A stretch of DNA of 64,000 nt from Bradyrhizobium zhengyangense (GCF_022012435.1 NZ_JAKLUA010000008.1:124001-188000), one strand, 5' to 3'. Shown: positions 27,137 to 36,023, counted from the first letter of the stretch. The notes: generated from the sequence alone by a model not told the origin. Program-made: numbers and translations.

Positions 27137-28135
27137 TCAGCTGAGCGCCACGTTGACGGCCGATTCCGGCAGTTCCGCGTTGAAGCAGCGCTGGTAGAAC
27201 TCGGCGACCAGGGGACGCTCGAGCTCGTCGCACTTGTTCAGGAAGGTCACGCGGAAGGCGAAACCGATATCGCCGAAGATATCGGCGTTCTCGGCCCATG
27301 TGATCACTGTGCGCGGGCTCATCACCGTCGACAGATCGCCATTGGCGAAGGCGTTGCGGGTGAGATCCGCGAGGCGAACCATCTTGTTGACGATGTCGCG
27401 GCCCTCCTGGGTGCGATAGTGCTTGGCCTTCGCCAGCACGATCTCCACTTCCTCGTCGTGGCTAAGGTAATTCAGCGTGGTGACGATCGACCAGCGGTCC
27501 ATCTGGCCCTGGTTGATCTGCTGGGTGCCGTGATAGAGGCCCGAAGTGTCGCCGAGGCCGACCGTGTTGGCGGTCGCAAACAGGCGGAACGACGGGTGCG
27601 GCTTGATCACCTTGTTTTGGTCGAGCAGCGTCAGGCGGCCGGAGACTTCGAGCACGCGCTGGATCACGAACATCACGTCCGGGCGGCCGGCGTCGTATTC
27701 GTCGAACACCAGCGCGACGTTGTGCTGCAGCGCCCAGGGCAGGATGCCGTCGCGGAACTCGGTGACCTGCTTGCCGTCACGGACCACGATGGAGTCCTTA
27801 CCGACGAGATCGATACGACTGATGTGGCTGTCGAGGTTGACGCGCACGCAGGGCCAGTTCAGGCGGGCGGCGACCTGCTCGATATGGGTGGATTTGCCGG
27901 TGCCGTGATAGCCGGTGACCATCACGCGGCGGTTGCGAGCGAAGCCGGCGAGAATGGCAAGCGTGGTGGCGCGGTCGAAACGGTAGTCGGAATCGACTTC
28001 AGGAACGTGAGGATCGACTTCGGAATAGGCCGGCACTTCGAGATCACTGTCGATCCCGAACACCTGGCGCACCGACACCTTCATGTCGGGCAAACCGGAA
28101 ACTTCCTCAACTTTGGACATCGCGGCGGTCGTCAT
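27137..28135 (-). CDS. cobS: aerobic cobaltochelatase subunit CobS
   Basis: A 332-residue AAA+ ATPase subunit of cobaltochelatase. Walker A is VTGYHGTGKSTHIEQVA, Walker B VALVFDEYDAGRPD, sensor 1 LFATANTVG. Residues IDLVGKDSIV and MSPRTVITWAEN match CobS. Start is ATG 28135 (MTTAAMSKVEEVSG), with GGAGG four bases upstream. It forms rings with CobT to drive cobalt insertion by CobN. The 297-base gap upstream, shared with the divergent DedA gene, contains no recognisable cobalamin riboswitch. Confidence 0.95.
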   Translation of the reverse strand: MTTAAMSKVEEVSGLPDMKVSVRQVFGIDSDLEVPAYSEVDPHVPEVDSDYRFDRATTLAILAGFARNRRVMVTGYHGTGKSTHIEQVAARLNWPCVRVNLDSHISRIDLVGKDSIVVRDGKQVTEFRDGILPWALQHNVALVFDEYDAGRPDVMFVIQRVLEVSGRLTLLDQNKVIKPHPSFRLFATANTVGLGDTSGLYHGTQQINQGQMDRWSIVTTLNYLSHDEEVEIVLAKAKHYRTQEGRDIVNKMVRLADLTRNAFANGDLSTVMSPRTVITWAENADIFGDIGFAFRVTFLNKCDELERPLVAEFYQRCFNAELPESAVNVALS

Positions 28136-28432
28136 CAATCCTCCGAGGTCCCGGGCGATCCCGAGACCAGTTATTTGCACGTTGGCTGCGGCTGGGTGCG
28201 GCTGCGAACCTATCAGAGACAACGTGCCGGCAGAAGCCCGCCCCACAATCAAAGTTCCGTTGTCTTTTCATTTAGATAGGCAAGGAACGCGATTTTTGGA
28301 AGGCTGCAATGCAAATCTCGCCCAAATTTCGCGCCGGGCAGGCGCCCTGCCCAAGCGAATGGCACTTTCGTCGCCTCTGCTTACTTGTGTAAGGGTCTGA
28401 ACCCGAATGCTCCAGCCCGCTACAGAGACCTC

Positions 28433-29092
28433 GTGACTTCTTTCCTTGATCCGCTGATATCCTTCGTCTCAGTCCACGCGTGGCTGGCCTATCTGACCCT
28501 GTTCCTGGCGGCGCTTCTCGAAGCTGTCCCGGTGGTGGGATCGGTCATCCCGGGCTCGACCATCATCCTGGCTCTGAGCGCCCTCATCCCGGGCGGCGAG
28601 TTGAAACTGCAATGGGTGCTGCTCGCGGCGGCCGTCGGCGCCGTGATCGGCGACGGTTCGGCCTACTGGATCGGGCACCGGCAGCAGCGCGGGATCCTCA
28701 ACACCTGGCCGCTGACCAGATATCCGCGTGTGGTCGAGGAGAGCGAGACCTTCTTCCATCGCTTCGGCACCTGGGCGGTGTTCTTCGCCCGCTTCGTGCC
28801 GCCGATCCGCGCCTTCGTACCCATCACAGCCGGTGCGCTCGGGATGACGCCGGCGAAATTCTACGCGGTCAATATCCCGGCGATCCTGGTCTGGGCGCCC
28901 GCCCATGTGCTGCCGGGTGTACTGGCGGTGTCGGCCCTGCATGAATATGCCGGGCTGCCGCACCATGAGCATATCGGCAAGCACATCTGGATGTTCAGCG
29001 TGATCGGTGTTGCGATCGTGGTGGGATTGGCGATCTGGACCATCCGGAGAAGGCACGGTGGCGGCGTGGCGGCAGCGAAGGCGCGGGGGTAA
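28433..29092 (+). CDS. DedA family membrane protein
   Basis: A 219-residue inner-membrane protein of the DedA/SNARE-associated family. It has re-entrant motifs EAVPVVGSVIPGSTIIL and FFARFVPPIRAFVPITAGAL, with the family's Arg residues, GDGSAYWIGHR, and a C-terminal helix. DedA proteins act in undecaprenyl-phosphate or phospholipid translocation and membrane homeostasis. The start chosen is GTG (MTSFLDPL); its ribosome-binding site is weak, and the longer frame from 28385 is not family-like. Confidence 0.88.
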   Translation: MTSFLDPLISFVSVHAWLAYLTLFLAALLEAVPVVGSVIPGSTIILALSALIPGGELKLQWVLLAAAVGAVIGDGSAYWIGHRQQRGILNTWPLTRYPRVVEESETFFHRFGTWAVFFARFVPPIRAFVPITAGALGMTPAKFYAVNIPAILVWAPAHVLPGVLAVSALHEYAGLPHHEHIGKHIWMFSVIGVAIVVGLAIWTIRRRHGGGVAAAKARG

Positions 29093-29105
29093 GGCGCCCA
29101 CATCC

Positions 29106-29241
29106 GTCGTCGTGGCGAAGACCAGGCTTCATTGCTCCCGGGAATGGTGTGGCGAAATTGGCAATCCCGAGCCTTCGCCAAACCACCCTGGGACTATGGG
29201 TCCTGAATGGGCGCTCGCTTTGCTCGCTGGTCCGGGACGAC
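29106..29241. repeat. dispersed palindromic repeat, family B, overlapping a gene end
   Basis: Diverged family B copy (GTCGTCGTGGCGAAGACCAGG...CTATGGGTCCTGAATGG...TCCGGGACGAC). Its right part overlaps the last 45 or so coding bases of the citrate-synthase-family gene at 29194-30462. Confidence 0.7.
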
Positions 29242-30462
29242 GGCCCCTGGATTTGTCGTCCGCCGCCCCGGCGCCGGTCCCACATACCTCGCCCGCGGCC
29301 TGATCAACTTGCCGAACTGCAATTGCTCGCTGGCATGGGCGATCCAGCCGACGCTGCGGGCCATGGCGAACAATGCGAGCTCGCTGCCTGCAGGCAGGCG
29401 CAGCGCGTGGACGAGCACAGCCAGCACATAGTCGATATTGACGAACTCGCCGGTCGCCTCCGCGATCCGCTCGGGCACCTCTTTGGTGAATTTGCGCGGC
29501 GCGCCGGCGCGGGCCAGCGCGTTCAGCAGCGATTGCGCGCGGGGATCGCCGCGCTTGTAGACGCCGTGGCCGAAGCCCGGAAAGCGCTCGCCGAGCGCCA
29601 CGCGCTCGCGCACCATCGGCTCGACATCGCGGTCGACCAGCGTCTTGACGAGCTGCGAGGCCAGCACGCCGGCGCCGCCGTGCTTCGGGCCTTTCAGCGC
29701 AGCGAGACCGGCGATCACGGCATCGTAGAGATTGAGTCCGGTCGAGGCTGCGCAACGCGCGGTGAAGGTCGACGCGTTCAATTCGTGGTCGGCGAGCAGT
29801 ACCAGCGCGCGGCGGATCAAATCAGGCGCGTGCTTGTTGTCGGGCGCCCAGGCGCGCGCGATCTGCTGATGCAGCGGATCGGATGACGGCTCGGAATTCA
29901 GCATCGTGGCAACAAGGAGCCGAACGATGCGCGCGCCGACCAGCGCGCGGCCATCGGGTGCGCGGGTGAAGGCACGGGAATCGGCGCCGGTCGCGAGCGC
30001 GAGCACGGCAATGGCGCGGTCGATCGGCGCGGCGCGGCGCGCGGCTTGCGCGATCGCGCGCATCTCGTCGGAGATCTTTGGCTGATTGTCAGGAGCGAAG
30101 GGATCGACGTCGGAGACATCCCATAGCAGCGTTGCGGTGTGCTCCAGCGTGTCGTTCTCGGCGAGATCGATGCAGTTCACACCGCGATAGATCGCGCCCT
30201 CCTCCGTGATGGTCGAGATCTCCGTGTCCATGACAGGCAGGTCCGCGTCGAAGCTGCGCAGGCCGCGCGGCTCCGGCGATGGCACCCGGCGCTCCTTCAG
30301 GGCGCGCACGTCCTCGGCGCGATAGCGGTTCTTGCGCGAGTCCGGCGTCGGCTCGGAGCGGATCAGGCCGCGGCTGACATAGGCGTAGAGGGTGGCCGGT
30401 GAGATCGCGAGCTCGGCGGCGGCTTCCCGGGCAGAGAGGTAGAGCTCTTCGGAAATATTCAT
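29194..30462 (-). CDS. citrate synthase family protein with N-terminal helix-turn-helix
   Basis: A 422-residue protein. Residues 8-55 form a MerR-like helix-turn-helix (LSAREAAAELAISPATLYAYV, then RYRAEDVRALKERR). The rest is a citrate synthase domain with LKGPKHGGAG and GFGHGVYKRGDPRA (the two catalytic His equivalents) and FVNIDYVLAVL (catalytic Asp). The Arg normally following the second His is Gly here. A DNA-binding domain fused to citrate synthase recurs in Rhizobiales; the role is not known. It faces a second citrate-synthase-family gene across an 83-base gap with palindromes. Its last 15 or so residues are encoded by a dispersed repeat. Confidence 0.85.
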   Translation of the reverse strand: MNISEELYLSAREAAAELAISPATLYAYVSRGLIRSEPTPDSRKNRYRAEDVRALKERRVPSPEPRGLRSFDADLPVMDTEISTITEEGAIYRGVNCIDLAENDTLEHTATLLWDVSDVDPFAPDNQPKISDEMRAIAQAARRAAPIDRAIAVLALATGADSRAFTRAPDGRALVGARIVRLLVATMLNSEPSSDPLHQQIARAWAPDNKHAPDLIRRALVLLADHELNASTFTARCAASTGLNLYDAVIAGLAALKGPKHGGAGVLASQLVKTLVDRDVEPMVRERVALGERFPGFGHGVYKRGDPRAQSLLNALARAGAPRKFTKEVPERIAEATGEFVNIDYVLAVLVHALRLPAGSELALFAMARSVGWIAHASEQLQFGKLIRPRARYVGPAPGRRTTNPGAVVPDQRAKRAPIQDP

Positions 30463-30463
30463 A

Positions 30464-30492
30464 TTGATTTATGTAATCAAGATTGATCAATC
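30464..30492. promoter_or_regulatory. candidate operator between the two citrate-synthase-family genes
   Basis: Two back-to-back AT-rich palindromes: TTGATT-TATGT-AATCAA (30464-30480) and GATTGATCAATC (30481-30492). Four TTGAT/ATCAA half-sites lie directly upstream of the helix-turn-helix citrate synthase gene, in the shared promoter. Binding by that protein itself is inference. Confidence 0.5.
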
Positions 30493-30545
30493 TGTCGAGA
30501 GGGCCGATTTTCTTCTGGTGCAGTGCAAAAAAGGAGATTTGGTCC

Positions 30546-31649
30546 ATGAACATCCACCTCACCAAAAGCCAGATCGGTCTGGACGGCGTCCCCGCGGCCG
30601 AAACCGTGCTGAGCCACGTCGACGGCGAGCGCGGTGAGTTGATCATCGCCGGCGAGCATGTCGGCCGCCTCGCCGCCGTCTCGAGCTTCGAGGGCGTCAC
30701 CGCCCGGCTCTGGAACGGCGCGAGCAAGACCACCCTCACCGAAGCCAATGTCCGGGCGAGCCTCGGCGCGGCGCGCGAGCGGGCATTCGCGCGGCTGGAC
30801 GAATTGCTGCCGGCAACGCGCGGCATGGGCATCATCGACGGTTTTCGTGCGGCGGTCGCCGGCTTGCGCGCCGAGCACGGGCTCGAGCACGAGGCGACCA
30901 TCGTCGGCGCCTTCCCGGTGATCGCGGGCGCGCTGGTCCGGCGCGCCAAGGGATTGGAGCCGATCGCGCCTGATCCGACCGTCAGCCACGCCGCCGACAC
31001 GTTGCGCATGCTGCATGGACGCTCGCCCGCGGCTCGCGAGGTGACTGCGCTGGATGCTTATCTCGTCACCGCCAGCGACCACGGCATGAACGCCTCGACC
31101 TTCACCGCGCGCGTCGTGGCCTCAACGCAAGCCAATCTGTTCGCGGCCGTCACCGCCGGCTACTGCGCGCTGACCGGTCCGCTGCACGGCGGCGCACCGG
31201 AGCCGGTGCTGGAAATGCTGGATGCGATCGGCACGCGCGAGCGCATCCAGCCCTGGGTCGATGCCGCGCTGGCGCGCGGCGAGCGGATGATGGGTTTCGG
31301 TCACCGCGTCTATCGCGTGCGAGATCCGCGCGCGGATGTGCTGAAGACCGCGGTCGAGGCGCTCGCCTCCAACGGCACCGATCTGCCGTTTGCCGGCGAG
31401 GTCGAAGCCTATATCCGCGCAGCGCTGCGCAAGAAGAACCCGGAGCGGCCTCTGGAGACCAATGTGGAGTTCTTCACCGCGATCCTGCTCGATGCGCTGG
31501 CAATCCCGCGGCAGGCCTTCACGCCGATCTTCGCGGTGGCGCGCGCGGCAGGGTGGACCGCCCATGCACGCGAGCAGCAGCGGACGGGACGGTTGATCCG
31601 GCCGAGCTCGTCTTATGTGGGGGCAATGCCGGAGGCGTTTGTGGCGTGA
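30546..31649 (+). CDS. citrate/methylcitrate synthase family protein
   Basis: A 367-residue citrate-synthase-fold protein: GPLHGGAPE and MGFGHRVYRVRDPRAD carry the two catalytic His residues. At the position of the catalytic Asp (NVDF in E. coli GltA) the sequence reads NVEFFTAILLDAL, an Asp-to-Glu change. AAGGAG lies nine bases before the ATG at 30546. It is shorter than GltA and resembles the second citrate/2-methylcitrate synthase of many proteobacteria. Substrate uncertain; it probably condenses an acyl-CoA with a 2-oxoacid. Divergent from the helix-turn-helix paralogue. Confidence 0.82.
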   Translation: MNIHLTKSQIGLDGVPAAETVLSHVDGERGELIIAGEHVGRLAAVSSFEGVTARLWNGASKTTLTEANVRASLGAARERAFARLDELLPATRGMGIIDGFRAAVAGLRAEHGLEHEATIVGAFPVIAGALVRRAKGLEPIAPDPTVSHAADTLRMLHGRSPAAREVTALDAYLVTASDHGMNASTFTARVVASTQANLFAAVTAGYCALTGPLHGGAPEPVLEMLDAIGTRERIQPWVDAALARGERMMGFGHRVYRVRDPRADVLKTAVEALASNGTDLPFAGEVEAYIRAALRKKNPERPLETNVEFFTAILLDALAIPRQAFTPIFAVARAAGWTAHAREQQRTGRLIRPSSSYVGAMPEAFVA

Positions 31650-31743
31650 TGACGGATGGCTGAGACGCGATGGCGCTCAGCATTCCGAAATCGTAGATTC
31701 CATGGGGCGAAAGCCGGGACGACGCCAGAGAATGCCGGGAGGC

Positions 31744-32376
31744 TCAGGCCTCCCGCACCACCGTCTTGAGATAATTATACGCCTTGATGATCTCGATCAG
31801 GCGATCCTCGGTGGAGCGGTCGCCGCCATTGGCGTCGGGGTGGTGCTGCTTGACCAGGGCCTTGTACTTGGCCTTGACGTCGGCGAGCTTGGAATTCGGG
31901 CCGAGGCCCATGACCTGGAGCGCCTTGCGCTCGGCATTCATGACCTTGCGCGTTTCGGCCTTCGGCTCGGCCTCCGGCCCCTTGCGCCAGTTGGCGCGGC
32001 CGTTGATCTCGCTGAACATGCTGAACGGATCGGACGCCATATCGATCTCGGCTTCCGCGCCCTTCTTGCCGCCATTGGCGCCCATCTTCCAGGTCGGGCG
32101 ATGGCCGGTCAGCGCATCCTTCTGATAGCGCGCGACGGCGTCGGCATTCATGCCGGAGAAGAAATTGTAGTTCTGATTGTACTCGCGGACGTGGTCCAAG
32201 CAGAAGTGCCAGTACTCGCGCTGGTTATCACGACCCTTCGGCGCGCGGTGCGCGCCCTTGTTCTGACACCCGGCCCACTCGCAACCGACCGCGGTGTCGC
32301 GCGGCTTCACTTCGGCCTGCTTGCCCCGCGGCTTCACGCGGATGGAGTCGAAGAACTTTGATGAATCGATCGGCAT
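31744..32376 (-). CDS. J-domain (DnaJ-like) protein
   Basis: A 210-residue protein with a J domain at the C-terminus (ALQVMGLGPNSKLADVKAKY, then the HPD motif in QHHPDAN) rather than the N-terminus. The first 140 residues contain a conserved alphaproteobacterial region with CEWAGCQNKGAHRAPKG and YWHFCLDHVREYN, whose two Cys and Cys/His could bind a metal. J proteins stimulate DnaK ATPase; the client is unknown. It is divergent from bolA. Confidence 0.88.
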   Translation of the reverse strand: MPIDSSKFFDSIRVKPRGKQAEVKPRDTAVGCEWAGCQNKGAHRAPKGRDNQREYWHFCLDHVREYNQNYNFFSGMNADAVARYQKDALTGHRPTWKMGANGGKKGAEAEIDMASDPFSMFSEINGRANWRKGPEAEPKAETRKVMNAERKALQVMGLGPNSKLADVKAKYKALVKQHHPDANGGDRSTEDRLIEIIKAYNYLKTVVREA

Positions 32377-32484
32377 GGCTGACTTTGACTACGCAATGCA
32401 AAAACCTTCAAGTCTTGACATTGCAATTAGCTGCGAACCCGGCAAATAACGGAGTGCGTCTCTGCACCTGAATGGCACACACAC

Positions 32485-32754
32485 ATGGCTATGAGCGACA
32501 TTATCAGCAACAAGTTGCAGGAAGCTTTCACGCCGGAAAGCCTGCAAGTCGTCGACGAGTCACATTTGCATGAGGGCCATGCCGGCCATCGGCCGAGTGG
32601 CGAGACGCACTTTCGCGTTTATATTGTGTCTGGAGCCTTCAAAGGGAAGAGCCGGGTCGACCGTCATCGCATGATAAATGCGGCGCTGGCTGCGGAACTT
32701 TCCGGCGGCGTGCATGCGCTGGCGATCCACGCGCAGGCGCCGGGGGAAGGCTAA
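32485..32754 (+). CDS. BolA family protein
   Basis: An 89-residue BolA-like protein. It has ISNKLQEAFTPESLQVVDES, the His-rich loop HLHEGHAGH and the class signature FKGKSRVDRHRMINAAL, ending in HALAIHAQAP. BolA proteins partner with monothiol glutaredoxins through a [2Fe-2S] cluster and affect iron homeostasis and stress responses. Two in-frame ATGs (32485, 32491) are possible starts. It is a single gene, divergent from the J-domain protein. Confidence 0.93.
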   Translation: MAMSDIISNKLQEAFTPESLQVVDESHLHEGHAGHRPSGETHFRVYIVSGAFKGKSRVDRHRMINAALAAELSGGVHALAIHAQAPGEG

Positions 32755-32758
32755 CCGC

Positions 32759-32860
32759 TGTCATGCCCCGCGAAAGCGGGGCATCCAGTACTCCGAGACG
32801 GCGCGGCTAGAATCGAGCTGCCGCGGCGTACTGGATCGCCCGCTTTCGCGGGCGATGACA
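32759..32860. repeat. dispersed palindromic repeat, family A
   Basis: TGTCATGCCCCGC...GCATCCAGTACTCC and GGCGTACTGGATCGCCCGC...CGATGACA arms. It lies between the convergent bolA and CNNM genes and may end both transcripts. Confidence 0.85.
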
Positions 32861-32871
32861 CCGACCATGCA

Positions 32872-34176
32872 TCAGAACGACGTCCCCGCCCGTCTCGGCT
32901 TTGCCTCTTCCATCTCGGCCTCGCGCGGGACCGGTGAAATACGGAGCGCGGTGATGCGGTTGCGTTCGCGGCGGAGCACGCGGAAGCGGAAGCCGTGGAA
33001 CGTAAAACTCTGGCCACGGTCGGGGATCGAGCGCGCCTCGTGAATGACGAGGCCTGCGACCGTGGTTGCCTCGCCATCCGGCAGGCGCCAGTCCATGGCA
33101 CGGTTGAGGTCACGGATCGGCACCGATCCGTCGACCACGACGGAGCCGTCCGGCTGGGCGCGCACGCCGGCGACGACGACGTCGTGCTCGTCTGAGATGT
33201 CGCCGACGATCTCTTCCAGAATGTCTTCCAGCGTCACGAGACCTTCGACTTCGCCATATTCGTCGACGACGAGCGCGAAATGGGTCTTGCGGCGGCGGAA
33301 TGCCTTGAGCTGCTCGGACACGGGGCGCATCTCCGGCACGAACCAGGGCGGCAGCGCGATGGTGGAGACGTCGATGCGCGAAGTGTCGCCGTCGGAGGCG
33401 CGGATCGCGCGCAGGAGATCCTTGGCGTGGAGCACGCCGATGATGTTTTCCGGCTTCTCGCGCCAGAGCGGGATGCGGGTGTATTCGGTCGCCAGCACCT
33501 CACGCACCAGCTCCTCCGGCGGCAGATCGGCGTTGATCATCATCATCTCGGTGCGATGGATCATGACGTCGGAGACCTGGAGCTCGCGCAAATCCAGCAG
33601 GCCGCCGAGCATGTCGCGGTCCTGCTTCTCGACCTTGCCCTCGTGATGCAACAGGTCGACCGCACCGCGCAGGCGCTCGGTCGGCGACAGGATCGCCTGA
33701 TGCTCGCCGGCGAGGCCGAAGCCGCGCATCAACATGCGCACGATGATTTCGACGACCCGCAGCAACGGACCCAGCACATACATCGTCAGCCGCATCGGGC
33801 GCGCGACCGCGAGCGCCATGCGGTCCGGCGCATTGATGGCGATGGTCTTGGGCAGCACTTCGGCGAAGATCACGACCAGCGCCGTCATCACGCCGGTGGC
33901 ATAGAGCACGCCGACATCGCCGAACCAGGCGGTGAAGATGGAGGTCGCAAGCGCCGAGGCGGTGATATTGGCGATGTTGTTGCCGAGCAGCAGCGCGCCG
34001 ATCAGGCGCTCGCGCATGTCGAGCAGCCGCGAGACCACGTCGGCGTCGCGATTGCCCTGCTTGGAGAGCCGCAGCATGCTGGCGCGCGAGGCGCCGGTCA
34101 GCGCGGTCTCGCTCGCGGCAAAGAAGCCCGAGACCAGCAGGCAGATGATGACGATGGTGAAGCCGAGCCAATCCAT
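32872..34176 (-). CDS. CNNM/CorC (hemolysin-like) transporter-associated protein
   Basis: A 434-residue protein with the usual three parts. The DUF21/CNNM membrane domain has three or four helices (GFFAASETALTGASRASM, ASALATSIFTAWFG, VVIFAEVLPKTIAI). Next comes a tandem CBS pair (VMIHRTEMMMINADL and FALVVDEYGEVEGLVTLED), then a CorC/HlyC C-terminal domain (GSVVVDGSVPIRDLNR). Related proteins move or regulate Mg2+/Co2+. It is transcribed leftward upstream of bolA's convergent end and may follow aroB in the same direction. Confidence 0.92.
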   Translation of the reverse strand: MDWLGFTIVIICLLVSGFFAASETALTGASRASMLRLSKQGNRDADVVSRLLDMRERLIGALLLGNNIANITASALATSIFTAWFGDVGVLYATGVMTALVVIFAEVLPKTIAINAPDRMALAVARPMRLTMYVLGPLLRVVEIIVRMLMRGFGLAGEHQAILSPTERLRGAVDLLHHEGKVEKQDRDMLGGLLDLRELQVSDVMIHRTEMMMINADLPPEELVREVLATEYTRIPLWREKPENIIGVLHAKDLLRAIRASDGDTSRIDVSTIALPPWFVPEMRPVSEQLKAFRRRKTHFALVVDEYGEVEGLVTLEDILEEIVGDISDEHDVVVAGVRAQPDGSVVVDGSVPIRDLNRAMDWRLPDGEATTVAGLVIHEARSIPDRGQSFTFHGFRFRVLRRERNRITALRISPVPREAEMEEAKPRRAGTSF

Positions 34177-34200
34177 GAGACTCTCAAAGCTCTTCTTTTG

Positions 34201-34248
34201 ACGCGTTTTCTTGACGCGAACCCGTATCCACTTCGCTCGAAAACGCTT
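34201..34248. repeat. dispersed Rhizobiales intergenic repeat, family E type 2
   Basis: ACGCGTTTTCTTGACGCGAA on the left and CTCGAAAACGCT on the right form an imperfect palindrome that I recognise as a common intergenic block in Bradyrhizobiaceae. It lies between aroB and the CNNM gene. Confidence 0.6.
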
Positions 34249-34266
34249 TGATCGTTCCGCCGCGCA

Positions 34267-35415
34267 TCAAGCCTTTTGCGCGAGCTTGTCCTTCAGGAAG
34301 TCGCGCACCGGGGTCGGCTCGACGTCCTTGGCAATGACGGCGCGCCCGACGGCCTGCAGCAGGATGAAGGTGAGCCTGCCGCGCTTGACCTTCTTGTCCT
34401 GCGCCATCAGCGCCATCAGCGCGTCGGCATCGGCGAGCCCCTCCTGCGCAAAGCCGGCGATGTCCTGCAAGCGCGTCGGCAAGCCGGCTTCGATCAGGTG
34501 GCGTTCGACGCGGGCCGCATCAGCCTCGCCGATCATGCCGAGCCTGGCCGAGAACTGCGCCGCCAGCGTCATGCCGATCGCAACGCCCTCGCCGTGGAAC
34601 AGGCGGTCGGAAAAACCCGTCGCGGCCTCCAGCGCGTGGCCGAAAGTGTGACCGAGATTGAGCAGCGCGCGCTCGCCGGTCTCGCGCTCGTCACGCGAAA
34701 CGACGCCGGCCTTGGCGCGGCAGGAGGTCGCGATCGCATGCTCGCGCGCGGAGCCGCCCTTGAAGATGTCAGCGTGATTCTTCTCCAGCCAGGTGAAGAA
34801 GGCCTCGTCGCCAAGAACGCCGTATTTTGCGACCTCGGCATAGCCGGCGCGGAATTGCCGCGGCGACAGCGTGTCGAGCACGGCCGTGTCGGCGATGACA
34901 AGCACCGGCTGGTGGAAGGCGCCGAGCAAATTCTTGCCCTGCGGCGAGTTGATGCCGGTCTTGCCGCCGACGGAGGAATCGACCTGCGCCAGCAGCGAGG
35001 TCGGCACCTGCACGAAATCGACGCCACGGCGCAGGATCGCAGCGGCAAAGCCGGCGAGATCGCCGACGACGCCGCCGCCGAGCGCGATGACGAGATCGTT
35101 GCGCTCGATCTTGGCGGCGATCAGGGCTTCGCTGACTTTTTCCAGGCCGGCATAGGTCTTGGAGATCTCGCCTTCCTCGACGATGACGTGCGAGGTCGGA
35201 ATGCCGGCGGCGGCGAGCGAGGCTTCCGTGGGCTCGAGCCAGTATTTTGCGACAGTGCGGTCGGTGACGATGGCCGTGCGCACACCGGGACGCAAAGCCG
35301 CGACCCGCTCACCGAGCGAAGACAGCACGCCGCGGCCGATGACGATGTCATAGGCGCGATCGCCGAGCGCGACGTCGACATTGACGGGATCGGAATGTTT
35401 CAAAGGCGCGGTCAT
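34267..35415 (-). CDS. aroB: 3-dehydroquinate synthase
   Basis: A 382-residue AroB, which converts DAHP to 3-dehydroquinate in the shikimate pathway using NAD+ and a divalent metal. It shows the NAD site ALGGGVVGDLAGFAAA, the substrate site KTGINSPQGKN, a Lys/Glu-rich AGYAEVAKYG and metal-binding HTFGHALE. Start is ATG 35415 (MTAPLKHSD), overlapping the aroK stop (ATGA). The residues upstream belong to aroK in another frame. The aroK-aroB pair is the usual Rhizobiales arrangement. Confidence 0.96.
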   Translation of the reverse strand: MTAPLKHSDPVNVDVALGDRAYDIVIGRGVLSSLGERVAALRPGVRTAIVTDRTVAKYWLEPTEASLAAAGIPTSHVIVEEGEISKTYAGLEKVSEALIAAKIERNDLVIALGGGVVGDLAGFAAAILRRGVDFVQVPTSLLAQVDSSVGGKTGINSPQGKNLLGAFHQPVLVIADTAVLDTLSPRQFRAGYAEVAKYGVLGDEAFFTWLEKNHADIFKGGSAREHAIATSCRAKAGVVSRDERETGERALLNLGHTFGHALEAATGFSDRLFHGEGVAIGMTLAAQFSARLGMIGEADAARVERHLIEAGLPTRLQDIAGFAQEGLADADALMALMAQDKKVKRGRLTFILLQAVGRAVIAKDVEPTPVRDFLKDKLAQKA

Positions 35416-36023
35416 CGAACGGCACTCGCGATATCGGCTGATGGTGGACCACAGAGATACGCGTGCAGCGTCTCGATGCATTCCTCGACGATCTTGTCAT
35501 GCGGCACCTCACGCGAGGCGATGGTGAGGTCGGCCTTGCCGTAAACAGGCTCGCGCTCGGTGAGCAGGCGCGTCACGGTGCCTTCGGGATCGGGGGTCTG
35601 CAGCAGCGGACGGTCCGCGCGGCGGCGCACCCGCCGCATGATGACGTCATGGTCCGCCCTGAGCCAGATCGAGATCGCCTTCGCCGCGATGCGGCTCCGC
35701 GTCTCCTCGCGCATGAAGGCGCCGCCGCCGGTCGCCAGCACCAGCGGCCCGCCCTCCAGCAGGCGCGCGATCACCCGCGCTTCGCCGTCGCGGAAATGCT
35801 GCTCGCCGTGGCGCTCGAAAATCTCCGGTATGGTCATGCCGGCCGCCGCCTCGATCTCGGTATCCGCATCGACAAAAGTGAGCTTGAGCCGCGCCGCCAG
35901 GCGGCGACCGATGGTCGATTTGCCGACGCCCATCATGCCGACCAGCACGATCGAACGCCCGCCCAGTGCCGACAGGATGTCGGCCTCAGGGCTCGCTTGT
36001 ACTGGCAACTCGGCGTCGGACAT
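35412..36023 (-). CDS. aroK: shikimate kinase
   Basis: A 203-residue shikimate kinase that phosphorylates shikimate with ATP. Walker A is GMMGVGKSTIGRRLA, the shikimate-binding region has DADTEIE and FRDGEARVI, then LATGGGAF, and the lid RRADRPLL. It has an N-terminal extension of about 20 residues compared with E. coli AroK. It is the first gene of the leftward aroK-aroB operon and divergent from the 48-residue membrane protein gene. Confidence 0.96.
   Translation of the reverse strand: MSDAELPVQASPEADILSALGGRSIVLVGMMGVGKSTIGRRLAARLKLTFVDADTEIEAAAGMTIPEIFERHGEQHFRDGEARVIARLLEGGPLVLATGGGAFMREETRSRIAAKAISIWLRADHDVIMRRVRRRADRPLLQTPDPEGTVTRLLTEREPVYGKADLTIASREVPHDKIVEECIETLHAYLCGPPSADIASAVR

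Noticed and set aside
28136..28432. Cobalamin riboswitch upstream of cobS
   Set aside because: No recognisable B12-box or conserved core; the gap is short and shared with a divergent gene.
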